In this document: piece after piece, positions 26,664 to 35,818 of the stretch
Layout: each line of letters opens with the position of its first letter
Position numbering within the stretch: the first letter of the stretch is position 1
From: Paenibacillus sp. XY044
Lineage (GTDB): Bacteria > Bacillota > Bacilli > Paenibacillales > Paenibacillaceae
DNA: 64,000 bases
Assembly: GCF_002257645.1 (NCBI RefSeq)
Contig: NZ_NQMO01000006.1
Coordinates: 372,001-436,000 of the forward strand
Direction: 5' to 3'
Position numbers and translations under genes: made by a program
Notes under the pieces: model-generated
Seen by the model: the letters and a program-made list of their open reading frames with translations, nothing else
What the model was told of the DNA's origin: nothing
Databases searched by the model: none

Positions 26664-29633
26664 TTGAAATGGCGTTGGAATGATGCACTAAAGTGGAAGA
26701 GAGTCATGCTTATATCGATCACTTTTCTTGTCTTTTCGCTGACATTCGGTGAGGGCTTTCATTCTTATGCCAACGAACGTTTACGGGACCGGAATCAGAA
26801 CCAAGGCGTTCAGCTGACGAATGACCAATTAGCCATTAACAGTATATTGGAGCCGACTTATGCGACAACGCTGGCCGGATACAAGAAAGAGGGCCAACAA
26901 CCTGCCGATCATCCGGACATCGTGATGAAAGCCGATCAGCATTCGGCGTTCGGAGGCACGAAGCCGGTCTTGGAAACAGTAGATGGTCTTTCCGCTCTTG
27001 TGTGGGACAGCACGACAACATGGATCGAATGGTCGGTCGATATTCCGCAGGACGGCCTTTACAATCTGGCCCTAAGTTATTATCCGATGCCGGGAAAAAG
27101 AATGCCGATTCAGCGGGAGCTGCTTATTGACGGAGAAAGCCCGTTTCGCGAGGCGCAGCGCATCTATTTCTACCGCAACTGGGTCGACCGGGGCGATCCG
27201 GCCCAAAACAACCAGGGAGACGACGTCAGACCCAAGCAAATCGAGAAGCCGCAGTGGATGAACCTTCCTGTTTCGGACGGGAATGGTCTATATCCGGAGC
27301 CCTTCCAATTTCATTTGACTGCAGGCAAACATATCATCCGGATGAATTATTTGCTCGAACCGATGGCCATCGACGAGATCCGGATCACGGCACCGGAGCC
27401 ATTACCAAGCTATGCCGAAGTGGAAAAAGACTACACCGCACAAGGCTATGGGCCCGCCCAGCAGATCGATGTGAAAGTGCAGGCGGAGAATAATCCGATG
27501 AAATCCGATCCAACGATCCGCAGAGAATCGAATGGCGATCCGTTAATGGAGCCGGCAGGCGATGGGCGAATCCGGCTGAACGCATTTGGCGACTGGCGCT
27601 GGAGGAAAGGCGGTCAGAAGGCATCATGGGCATTCTCGGTTCCGCAGGATGGGTTGTATAAGATTGGCCTGAAATTTGGACAATGGTGGGGCGATGGGCT
27701 GCCGTCCTATCGTCAAATTCTTATAGATGGGAAAGTTCCGTTCAAGGAATTGGAGCTGTATCCTTTTACCTACTCGCGCAACTGGCGGATCGAAACGCTG
27801 CATAAGAACAATGAACAAACAGGAGATGCCGACCCTCTGCTCTTGTACTTAACAAAAGGCGACCATACGCTGACGATGACCGCCCAGGTCGGGCCGTATC
27901 AACCGATCATGGAAGCCTTAACGGCGGATACCCAGAAGCTCTCCGATCTGTACAGACGCATTATTATGATCACGGGACCGACGCCGGATCCGAACTTCGA
28001 ATACGAGCTGAACAAGAAGGTGCCGAAGCTTATCGAGGACTTGAAGGTCATTGCGGACGATTTGCTCATCCAGATGGATGCGCTCAAGGCTCTGTCGGAC
28101 ATAGAACCGAGCACGGTGAATAGTCTGCGGATGATGAACCATACGTTCGAGAAAATGATCCGTAGTCCCGATTCGATTCCAAGGCAATTATCGGAGCTTA
28201 GCAACAGCCAAACGAACCTAAGCACGCTGCTGATGGACTTGCAGAATGTGCCGCTTGTTCTGGACTACATCCAGATCAGTGCCCCGGATACGAAATACCC
28301 GAAAGTAAAGTCCAGTGTTCTGCAAAAATCCGTCAGCACGTTCAAAAACTTTATGGCTTCCTTTACGAAGGATTATACGGGTGTAGGTAGCGTTTACGAC
28401 AACGAGACGGGGGAGGGAGAAGGTCCGGTTATCGAGGTTTGGGTATCCCGGGGTAAAGAGTGGGCGGAAATTATGAAGGAAATGGCGGAGGAAGACTTCA
28501 CGCCTAAAACCGGCATACGCATCAACATCAATACGCTCCCGGCCGGCCAATTGAACTCGGGCTCCGTCAATACGCTGCTGCTCGCGGCAAGCTCCGGCAG
28601 AGCGCCGGATGTCGCGACTGGCGTCGATGCGCATCTGCCCGTCGAATTCGCGATTCGGGACGCTTCCGTTGATTTAACGCAGTTCCCCGACTATGAAGAA
28701 GTCAGTAAACGATTCCTTGCGGGATCGCTCATTCCCTTCAAATACAATGGGGGGAACTATGCCCTGCCGGAAACGCAGGATTTCAACTTATTAGTCTTCC
28801 GGAAAGATATCTTGAACGAGCTGGGCGTTAGCATCCCGAAGACATGGGATGAGGTCTACGCTTTGCTTCCGATTCTGCAGCAGAACGGGATGCAGATGTA
28901 CTATCCGATCACGCAGCTTGGCTTCATGCCGTTCCTCTACCAGAATGGCGGCGACTACTACAAGGAGAACGGAACAAAGTCGGCGCTGGATTCACCTGAA
29001 GCCTTCCAAGCCTTCACGGAATGGACGGAGCTGTATACCAATTACAAATTTCCGGTCATGGCCAACTTCTTCAACAGGTTCCGTACAGGGGAAATGCCGA
29101 TCGGGATCGCGGATTATCTCACCTATGTGCAGCTCTCTACCGCAGCGCCAGAGCTGATCGGACGATGGGGAGTCGCTCCGTCTCCGGGCCATCAAAGGAC
29201 GGATGGTTCGATTGACCGCACAACTGGTGGAGCGGTACAATCCGTTGCGATCTTCAAGCAATCGGAACATCAGCAGGAATCTTGGGAGTTTCTGAAATGG
29301 TGGACGAGTACAGAGGTCCAGCTGCAGTTCGGCCAAGAGCTGGAGGCGCTGCTCGGCGTGGAAGCCCGCTGGAATACGGCGAATGTAGACGCCCTATCGC
29401 AGCTGCCATGGCCGGAGGACGACCTCAAGGCATTGAAGGACCAGTGGAAGTACTACAAAGAGCAGCCGTATGTGCTCGGCGGCTACTTCACGGGACGGAA
29501 CATCGATAATGCCTGGAACCGCGTCGTTCTTGGCGGCATGAATACTAGGGAGTCGCTGGAGAAAGGCATCAAGGATATTAACAAAGAGCTTGACGCCAAA
29601 CAGAAGGAATTCGGGTTCACTCCGAAAGACTAG
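26664..29633 (+). CDS. Giant exported protein: two carbohydrate-binding-like modules fused to a solute-binding domain
   Basis: 989 residues from TTG 26664 (GAGGTGA upstream). Signal peptide 1-36 (HSYA cut), no lipobox. Residues ~55-245 and ~265-420 are two similar beta-sandwich modules of CBM6/35-like appearance: each has a W-x-x-W/WAFSVPQDGLYxxxLxxxxxxG-type strand, a LIDGxxPFxE loop and a YxRNWxxE/D segment. A helical linker (~430-565) follows, then a full family 1 solute-binding domain (~585-985: PVIEVWVSRGKEW, GRAPDVATGVDAH, LLVFRKDILNELGV, GAVQSVAIFKQSEHQQESWEFL). The fusion would place a glycan-grasping module next to the transporter mouth. It is the receptor encoded directly before the first permease pair. 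The module class is judged by eye. Confidence 0.8.
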   Translation: MKWRWNDALKWKRVMLISITFLVFSLTFGEGFHSYANERLRDRNQNQGVQLTNDQLAINSILEPTYATTLAGYKKEGQQPADHPDIVMKADQHSAFGGTKPVLETVDGLSALVWDSTTTWIEWSVDIPQDGLYNLALSYYPMPGKRMPIQRELLIDGESPFREAQRIYFYRNWVDRGDPAQNNQGDDVRPKQIEKPQWMNLPVSDGNGLYPEPFQFHLTAGKHIIRMNYLLEPMAIDEIRITAPEPLPSYAEVEKDYTAQGYGPAQQIDVKVQAENNPMKSDPTIRRESNGDPLMEPAGDGRIRLNAFGDWRWRKGGQKASWAFSVPQDGLYKIGLKFGQWWGDGLPSYRQILIDGKVPFKELELYPFTYSRNWRIETLHKNNEQTGDADPLLLYLTKGDHTLTMTAQVGPYQPIMEALTADTQKLSDLYRRIIMITGPTPDPNFEYELNKKVPKLIEDLKVIADDLLIQMDALKALSDIEPSTVNSLRMMNHTFEKMIRSPDSIPRQLSELSNSQTNLSTLLMDLQNVPLVLDYIQISAPDTKYPKVKSSVLQKSVSTFKNFMASFTKDYTGVGSVYDNETGEGEGPVIEVWVSRGKEWAEIMKEMAEEDFTPKTGIRININTLPAGQLNSGSVNTLLLAASSGRAPDVATGVDAHLPVEFAIRDASVDLTQFPDYEEVSKRFLAGSLIPFKYNGGNYALPETQDFNLLVFRKDILNELGVSIPKTWDEVYALLPILQQNGMQMYYPITQLGFMPFLYQNGGDYYKENGTKSALDSPEAFQAFTEWTELYTNYKFPVMANFFNRFRTGEMPIGIADYLTYVQLSTAAPELIGRWGVAPSPGHQRTDGSIDRTTGGAVQSVAIFKQSEHQQESWEFLKWWTSTEVQLQFGQELEALLGVEARWNTANVDALSQLPWPEDDLKALKDQWKYYKEQPYVLGGYFTGRNIDNAWNRVVLGGMNTRESLEKGIKDINKELDAKQKEFGFTPKD

Positions 29634-29655
29634 AGGCGGCGGAAGGAGGAGCAGT

Positions 29656-30606
29656 ATGCAAAGCAGCGTGGAGGTTAAAGGGCCGCTCCAGTTGGCACCC
29701 CAGAAGGTACGTCGATTCAAATTGACTCACGCGAGAAAGAGGGCTGCGCTCGGTTATTTGTTTCTCAGCCCGTTCCTTATTCTCTTCATCGTGTTTACCG
29801 TCATTCCCGTCGTGCAGTCTGTCTATCTCAGCTTCACCTATTACAACATGCTTCAACCGGCGAGGTGGGTAGGCTTATCCAATTACAGCGTCTTGTTTCT
29901 GGAAGACGACATCTTTCTGACATCGCTTAAGAATACGTTTATCTTCGCTGTGATCGCCGGGCCGCTAAGCTATTGCTTATCCTTTATACTCGCGTGGGTG
30001 ATCAATACGTTGAAGGCCAAGATGATTTTCTCGTTGGCGTTCTACGTTCCGTCGATTACGAGCGGAATCGCTTTATCGATCGTCTGGCTGTACATATTCT
30101 CCGGAGACCGCTACGGATTATTGAATAATGCGCTGCTGAACTGGGGCATGATCAGCGAACCGATTCTCTGGAATACGGATCCGAATACCATCATGCCGGT
30201 CATCATCATCGTCTCCTTATGGATGAGTATGGGTACGGGGTTCCTGGTATTTCTGGCGGGGCTGCAGAATGTATCGCTCGAGCTGTATGAAGCGGGCGCC
30301 ATTGACGGGATTTCCAACCGGTTCCAGGAATTATGGTTCATTACGCTGCCGCTGATGAAGCCGCAGCTGCTGTTTGGCGCGGTCAACGCCATCGTAGGCG
30401 CTTTCGGGGTGTTCGACATTGCCGTGGCCATTTCCGGTATGCCGAGCCCGAACTATGCGGGCCATACGATTATTGCGCACCTGTTTGATTATGCCTTCAT
30501 CCGGTTCGAGCTGGGATATGCATCGGCAATCGCCGTCTTCCTGTTTTTAGTAACGTTTGGCTTAGGACGCATCGTGATGCGGTTACTATCGTCCAAAGAT
30601 CAATAA
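29656..30606 (+). CDS. CUT1 sugar ABC transporter permease (MalF/UgpA type), pair 1
   Basis: 316 residues from ATG 29656 (GGAGGAG 6 bases upstream). Six helices with the EAA loop YEAGAIDGISNRFQELWFITLP, the contact for an MsmX-type ATPase. Starts 23 bp after the fusion receptor gene. Its partner is the next gene. Confidence 0.93.
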   Translation: MQSSVEVKGPLQLAPQKVRRFKLTHARKRAALGYLFLSPFLILFIVFTVIPVVQSVYLSFTYYNMLQPARWVGLSNYSVLFLEDDIFLTSLKNTFIFAVIAGPLSYCLSFILAWVINTLKAKMIFSLAFYVPSITSGIALSIVWLYIFSGDRYGLLNNALLNWGMISEPILWNTDPNTIMPVIIIVSLWMSMGTGFLVFLAGLQNVSLELYEAGAIDGISNRFQELWFITLPLMKPQLLFGAVNAIVGAFGVFDIAVAISGMPSPNYAGHTIIAHLFDYAFIRFELGYASAIAVFLFLVTFGLGRIVMRLLSSKDQ

Positions 30607-30626
30607 GGGGGTTAAAGGACGTGACG

Positions 30627-31484
30627 ATGAGCTTTACGAAATTTATCGCCCGCTTCAACAGGGGTTTGTTATACGCGTTTATGATCGCATTGGTCGGATT
30701 TACGTCCTTGCCGATCATATATATGATTTCCACGGCTTTCAAACCGCTCGACGAGCTGTTCCTTTACCCGCCGAGATTTTTCGTGCAAAAGCCGACCTTG
30801 CGCAGCTTCTTTGATCTGCTTACCGCGACGGACAGCTCCATCGTCCCTTTCTCGCGGTACATCTTCAACAGCTTGTTCGTCTCCGTTGCAGTCGTGCTCT
30901 CCAGTTTAGTCGTGTGCTGCCTGGGGGCCTATGTGTTATCCAAATTCAAGCCGCCGGGGGCCGGCTTCATCTTCTCCGTCATCCTGTCCGCTCTGATGTT
31001 CTCGCCGCAGGTGACCCAGATCCCGACTTATATGATCGTATCGAGCTTAGGCTTGGTCAATACGTATTGGGCGTTGATTCTGCCGAAGATCGCCGTGGCC
31101 TTCAATATCTTCCTGATGAAACAGTTCTTCGACCAAATTCCCGATGCCCTGATTGAGGCTGCGCATATCGACGGCGCATCGGATTGGAAGATCTTCTGGA
31201 GGGTGATTATGGCGGTGAGCAAGCCGGCCTGGGCAACGTTGATTATTTTCTCTTTCATCGGGAATTGGAACGACTTTTTTTCGGCGCTCGTGTTTACAAC
31301 GAGCGAATCGATGAAGACGCTGCCGCTGGCGATCCAGACGCTGGCCGGGGGACCGGGCGTTGTGGCGCGGACGGGTGCATTGGCTGCCGGCACGTTCTTA
31401 ATGACGCTTCCTCCGATTCTTATCTTCCTGCTGTTCCAGAAGCTGATCATGAATACAATGGTTCATTCCGGGATCAAATCATAG
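30627..31484 (+). CDS. CUT1 sugar ABC transporter permease (MalG type), pair 1
   Basis: 285 residues from ATG 30627 (AAAGGA at 30614-30619, spacing 7); GTG 30621 is too close to the binding site. Six helices, EAA loop IEAAHIDGASDWKIFWRVI. Forms the translocation pore with the 29656 product. Confidence 0.93.
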   Translation: MSFTKFIARFNRGLLYAFMIALVGFTSLPIIYMISTAFKPLDELFLYPPRFFVQKPTLRSFFDLLTATDSSIVPFSRYIFNSLFVSVAVVLSSLVVCCLGAYVLSKFKPPGAGFIFSVILSALMFSPQVTQIPTYMIVSSLGLVNTYWALILPKIAVAFNIFLMKQFFDQIPDALIEAAHIDGASDWKIFWRVIMAVSKPAWATLIIFSFIGNWNDFFSALVFTTSESMKTLPLAIQTLAGGPGVVARTGALAAGTFLMTLPPILIFLLFQKLIMNTMVHSGIKS

Positions 31485-31493
31485 GGGGCGGAT

Positions 31494-32918
31494 ATGGTGT
31501 ACAAACGAATAACAGCGGGTTTACTCGGCAGTCTGCTGTTTCTGATCTGCAGCTTGCCTGTCCATGCGCTCCCAAAAATGTCCTACACGCTCGATCCGAT
31601 GTATGGCAATCGAACGCCGATCCCACTGACCTATACGGTAGAAACGATCATTATGGATGTTGGCCAGCCTGGTTTGAATAAACCGAACGACTTGTTTATC
31701 GACGAGAAGGGGCTCTTATACGTAGCCGACACGGATAATAACCGGATTGTGAAACTGGACGGCCAGGGGAAAGTGCTGGGCATCTTTGGGAAGGAACAAG
31801 GCGTCGAGCTCAGCAGTCCTAGCGGTATCTATGTCGATAACCTCGGTCATATGTTCGTAGCGGACACGGGCAGCGGCAGGATCATCCATCTATCTCCGGA
31901 AGGGGCATTGATCGAAGAATTCGTCAAACCGGAGTCATCCTTATTGAATGAAGATTTGGATTTTTCCCCGGATAAAGTCATCATGGATCGGCGCGGTTAT
32001 CTATATGCGCTCAATAAAAATGATTACAGCGGCTTCATGATGATCGACGCGATGAACCAGTTCCGCGGCTACATCGGCGCCAACCGCGTTCCGTTCGACT
32101 GGAAGAAGCTTCTCATCCGGTTATTGGCAACGCCGGAACAGCGGGAGCAGTTGAACAATGCTGTTCCTCCACAAAATTCGAATATCACGATCGACGGCAA
32201 AGGGTTTATCTATACGCCGACGGTTCTGATCGAAGCGGATCAGATCAAGAAGTTCAATGCGATGGGTGAAAACATCTACAAGAAGGCGTTTTTCGGCGAA
32301 TCCTCGATCGAAAGCGGAGCCCTGGAAAATCCTTATTTCATCGATATGGCCGTCGATCAGTACGGCGTTGTGAATGCGCTCGACGCGATGTCGCGGAAGA
32401 TCTATCAATACGATCAGGAAGGCAATCTGCTTGCCGTATTCGGCGGGCAAGGTGATGAGAAGGGGCGCTTCGAATATCCGACGAGTATCGTCGTCGATAA
32501 GGCAGGCAAAATCTACGTGCTGGATCGGGACCGGAATAACATTCAAATTTTTCAGCCGACACGCTTTGCCGAATTGGTCCACCAAGCGAGCCAGCTGCAC
32601 TTCAACGGGCGTTACCAGGAAGCGATGGTGCCCTGGAAGGAAGTGCTGAAGATCGACGAGAACTATCCGCTCGCCCACCGGGGCGTGGCGAAAGCGCTGA
32701 TGAAGGAAGAGAGATGGAAGGAAGCGATGAGGGAATTCAAGCTGGGCAATGACCAGGAAGGGTATTCACTCGCCTTCGCCGAGTACCGGCATGGTTTGAT
32801 GCGCGAATATCTGGGCTGGATCATCATTGCCGTCATTCTCATCGTGGTCGCCATCTACTTTATCGTCAAATTCATGATCCGCGTCACGAATACCGTCATA
32901 AGGAGGTATGGCTATTGA
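31494..32918 (+). CDS. NHL-repeat beta-propeller with TPR-like segment and C-terminal membrane anchor
   Basis: 474 residues. Signal peptide 1-25 (VHALP), then NHL/6-bladed propeller repeats: KPNDLFIDEKGLLYVADTDNNRIVKLD, SPSGIYVDNLGHMFVADTGSGRIIHLS and further diverged blades to ~355. A TPR-like helical pair follows (~365-420: LHFNGRYQEAMVPWKEVLKIDENYPLAHRGVAKAL). A single helix at ~437-462 and a basic tail anchor the C-terminus in the membrane, so the propeller faces outward. It lies between the first permease pair and the Yip1-like gene (4-bp overlap with that). Such propellers bind proteins or sugars; a role as docking platform at the importer is inferred. No catalytic motif seen. Confidence 0.82.
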   Translation: MVYKRITAGLLGSLLFLICSLPVHALPKMSYTLDPMYGNRTPIPLTYTVETIIMDVGQPGLNKPNDLFIDEKGLLYVADTDNNRIVKLDGQGKVLGIFGKEQGVELSSPSGIYVDNLGHMFVADTGSGRIIHLSPEGALIEEFVKPESSLLNEDLDFSPDKVIMDRRGYLYALNKNDYSGFMMIDAMNQFRGYIGANRVPFDWKKLLIRLLATPEQREQLNNAVPPQNSNITIDGKGFIYTPTVLIEADQIKKFNAMGENIYKKAFFGESSIESGALENPYFIDMAVDQYGVVNALDAMSRKIYQYDQEGNLLAVFGGQGDEKGRFEYPTSIVVDKAGKIYVLDRDRNNIQIFQPTRFAELVHQASQLHFNGRYQEAMVPWKEVLKIDENYPLAHRGVAKALMKEERWKEAMREFKLGNDQEGYSLAFAEYRHGLMREYLGWIIIAVILIVVAIYFIVKFMIRVTNTVIRRYGY

Positions 32919-33562
32919 TCAGAGCGGCGGATATTAAACAGTCGGGTCTCCGGTCACTGCGGCTGGGAATAGCAATACTGTTCCATCCCGTGGACGGTTT
33001 TGAGGAGTTGCAGAAAAACAAGCATCTGATTTCGGCATTCGTATTGATCCTGCTGACCATCAGCGTCAGAATTATCGCGATCTATATGACCAGCTTTCAT
33101 ATTACCTCACTTCAGCCGAAGGATGCCAATTTGAATTTGGAAATCATCCGCTTCGTCGTGCCGTTGATATCGGGAGTTATTGCCTGTTATTTAATTACGG
33201 CGATTATGGACGGCGAGGCATACTTCAGCCAAGTGCTGACCGCGATGTCCTATGCCCTGATCCCATACATCGTATTTACGATCCCGCTGGCTGCGGTCTC
33301 CTTGGTCATGTCAAGAGGAGAACTGGGGCTATACAACAGCATCAACATGATCATTTGGCTGTGGGTCGCCCTGCTCATCTTTATTCAACTGAAGGTGCTG
33401 AATGATTATACCTTTAAGAAGGCGGTCGGCGTCCTTCTCTTATCCGTCTTTGCCTTTATTATTTTCTGGGGGACGGTAGGGCTTGTCTTCGCCTTGACGA
33501 ACCACGTTCTTCAATTTGTACGCGAGTTGGCCGTAGAAGTCAGATACTTACTGGAAAACTGA
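32915..33562 (+). CDS. Yip1-domain integral membrane protein
   Basis: 215 residues from TTG 32915, overlapping the previous stop (TTGA), with AAGGAGG at 32900-32906. A short cytoplasmic N-terminus (LRLGIAILFHPVDGFEELQKNK) is followed by five hydrophobic helices, the pattern of the Yip1 family. In bacteria its function is unknown. The strict coupling to the NHL protein suggests that the two form a complex, perhaps coupling the surface propeller to the permeases. Confidence 0.75.
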   Translation: MIRAADIKQSGLRSLRLGIAILFHPVDGFEELQKNKHLISAFVLILLTISVRIIAIYMTSFHITSLQPKDANLNLEIIRFVVPLISGVIACYLITAIMDGEAYFSQVLTAMSYALIPYIVFTIPLAAVSLVMSRGELGLYNSINMIIWLWVALLIFIQLKVLNDYTFKKAVGVLLLSVFAFIIFWGTVGLVFALTNHVLQFVRELAVEVRYLLEN

Positions 33563-33572
33563 GGGGGGTACC

Positions 33573-35816
33573 ATGAAAACGAGACTCGCCAAACGATGGA
33601 TCTACTATTTAACCGTCAGCGTAATCATTGCTGCGCTCGTACTTCTGGCGTTACCCTCCTTACAAAGGGCCGTTGAACGGGCGAAGGAGGAAATGAGGCC
33701 GAATAAGAACCAAGTCGTTGAGAGTGAGCAAATGCCGGCTGCAGAGGAGGGCGGACAGCCGCAGAAGCCAACCAGTTATGAGAAGATCGCTGAAAACGAC
33801 CGGCTGGAGCTGCTGTTCCGCTCATCCGATTCCGCCATCACGGTGATCGACAAGAGCAACGGTTACCGGTGGGAATCGGCAGTTCCGCTCCAGGATGTCG
33901 AAACGGACGGGAATGAGCTGTGGACAGCCAGCAGTCAATCGATTTTCCATCTGACCTACACGGATCCTCATCTGCCCGCGCTGGAAACGCAGGAAACGAA
34001 CTTTGTTCTCGAGCAGCCGAAGATGACGACGACTTCTCTGGAAAACGGGATATCGGTCCGTTACGAGCTGCCTAGGCTGAAAATCAGTTTCGATATGAGC
34101 TTCCAATTGAAGGGGAACACCCTCGAAGTCACCGTACCCGGCCAATCGATCCAGGAAGGGGAAGACAACTGGCTCATGTCGGTTGCCCCGCTTCCCTTCT
34201 TCGGGGCAGCATCGGATCACGATCAGGGCTATGCGGTCTATCCCGACGGACCGGGTGCGCTGTCTTACTTTAAGAAGAACCATCCGAACTATTTGAATCC
34301 TTATCGTGCGAGCGTTTACGGTGCGGATACGATTAACTTCAATTTTTTCGGACGGGAACAGAACGCGATGCTGCCGATGTTTGGCCTAAAAGTGGGCGAT
34401 AACTCTTTTATGGGGATCATCACCCAGGGGGAATACGACGCAAATATACTCTATTCGCCGAGTGGCTATCTAATCAATTTGAACCGCGTATCTTCCGAGC
34501 TTGTCTACAGGCGCGAGTATGAAGCGGTTAAGAAAGACGGTAATTTGACGAAGAAGCCCGAAAAGGATCTGATCCGGGAGGATCATACCATCCGCTACGT
34601 TTTCTTCAGCGGCAATGAAGCCGACTACAGCCATATGGCTACCGCCTACAGGGAGTATTTGGTCGACGAGCAGGGCGTGGTTCCGAAGGTGAAAAAAGGG
34701 GAGGCCGTTCCTTTCGGGCTTGACCTGCTCATGGGCATTAAGAAAGACCAGATTTTGATCGATCATTTCATTCAAAACACGACGTTCTCAGAGGCGCAGG
34801 ACATGATGGAAGATCTCAGCAAACGCGGCGTGCAGTCGATCTCGGCGAACCTGCTCGGATGGACGGGCGAAGGCTACATGAGTTATCCGTCGGGATATAA
34901 GCCTTCCCGTAAGCTTGGGGGCATAAGCGGACTGGCGAAGCTGAGCGCGTATGCGAAGGGAAAGAACTACCAGCTTTTCCTTCAGGACAACTATGTTGAG
35001 GCATGGAAGGGCAACGACGGGTTCTCGTCGCGCAAAGACGTCGTTGTCGGAGCCAATCATTTTGTCGCGACCGACCGTTACAGCGAGCTCTTCTACTTGA
35101 ATGCAGGCAAGCAGAATGCGCATTTCCAGAAGAAAGTGCTGAATCCGCTGCGCAAGCTGGATATTACAGGCATGAACTTCGACGGCATCGGCAGTCAGCT
35201 CTACTACGACTATAACGACGATTACCCGCTGAAGCGCGGGGGAACAGCCAAGCAGTGGACGGAGATGATGGAGAAATCGGTTTTGCAATTCGGCGGTGCG
35301 GCCTCTGTTGGAGGCAATGGATACAGCCTGAAGCAATCCTCCCGTCTGTTTGGCATACCGATGGAGGACAGCGGCTTCTTCTTTACCGACGAAACGATCC
35401 CGTTCTACCAAATGGCGCTGCATGGCATTATTCCTTACTCGGGCGATCCGCAAAATTTGTTCTACGATCCGCAGCTGCAGTACCTCAAGATGGTGGAATA
35501 CGGCTATATGCCGTACTACCAATTAACGATGAACCACTCTGAGGATCTGAAGGATACCATCTACAGCGATTTGTTCAGCTCGGCCTACAACAACTGGGTC
35601 GATCAAGCGGTCAACTACTACAATGAGATGAACGACAAGCTGAAGCCGGTATGGTCGCAGACAATGAAGGAGCACCGCAAGCTGCAGGAGGATGTCTATG
35701 AGGTCGTGTATGAGGACGGGACTCGCGTCATTGTTAATTATACGCCGGATGAGGTGACGGTCGATCATCATCCCGTTCCGGGCAAAAACTTCATCGTGGT
35801 GCCGAAGGGGGGATAA
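33573..35816 (+). CDS. Large membrane-anchored surface protein, DUF5696-like (possible glycosidase fold)
   Basis: 747 residues. N-terminal anchor helix (11-30) without a clear cleavage site, a charged tether (31-70), then a beta-rich N-domain (~75-260) containing YEKIAENDRLELLFRSSDSAITVIDK-like strands, and a C-domain (~350-680) whose strands end in patterns such as SISANLLGWTGEGY, YQLFLQDNYVEAW, GMNFDGIGSQLYYDYNDDYPLKR and GFFFTDETIPFYQM. That succession resembles the TIM barrel of GH101/GH36/GH31-like enzymes preceded by a beta-sandwich, with candidate acids in NFDGIG and FTDETI. Family assignment is from memory of DUF5696; enzymatic activity is inference. It would be the only extracellular catalytic candidate in the mannan locus. 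Confidence 0.65.
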   Translation: MKTRLAKRWIYYLTVSVIIAALVLLALPSLQRAVERAKEEMRPNKNQVVESEQMPAAEEGGQPQKPTSYEKIAENDRLELLFRSSDSAITVIDKSNGYRWESAVPLQDVETDGNELWTASSQSIFHLTYTDPHLPALETQETNFVLEQPKMTTTSLENGISVRYELPRLKISFDMSFQLKGNTLEVTVPGQSIQEGEDNWLMSVAPLPFFGAASDHDQGYAVYPDGPGALSYFKKNHPNYLNPYRASVYGADTINFNFFGREQNAMLPMFGLKVGDNSFMGIITQGEYDANILYSPSGYLINLNRVSSELVYRREYEAVKKDGNLTKKPEKDLIREDHTIRYVFFSGNEADYSHMATAYREYLVDEQGVVPKVKKGEAVPFGLDLLMGIKKDQILIDHFIQNTTFSEAQDMMEDLSKRGVQSISANLLGWTGEGYMSYPSGYKPSRKLGGISGLAKLSAYAKGKNYQLFLQDNYVEAWKGNDGFSSRKDVVVGANHFVATDRYSELFYLNAGKQNAHFQKKVLNPLRKLDITGMNFDGIGSQLYYDYNDDYPLKRGGTAKQWTEMMEKSVLQFGGAASVGGNGYSLKQSSRLFGIPMEDSGFFFTDETIPFYQMALHGIIPYSGDPQNLFYDPQLQYLKMVEYGYMPYYQLTMNHSEDLKDTIYSDLFSSAYNNWVDQAVNYYNEMNDKLKPVWSQTMKEHRKLQEDVYEVVYEDGTRVIVNYTPDEVTVDHHPVPGKNFIVVPKGG

Positions 35817-35818
35817 GT

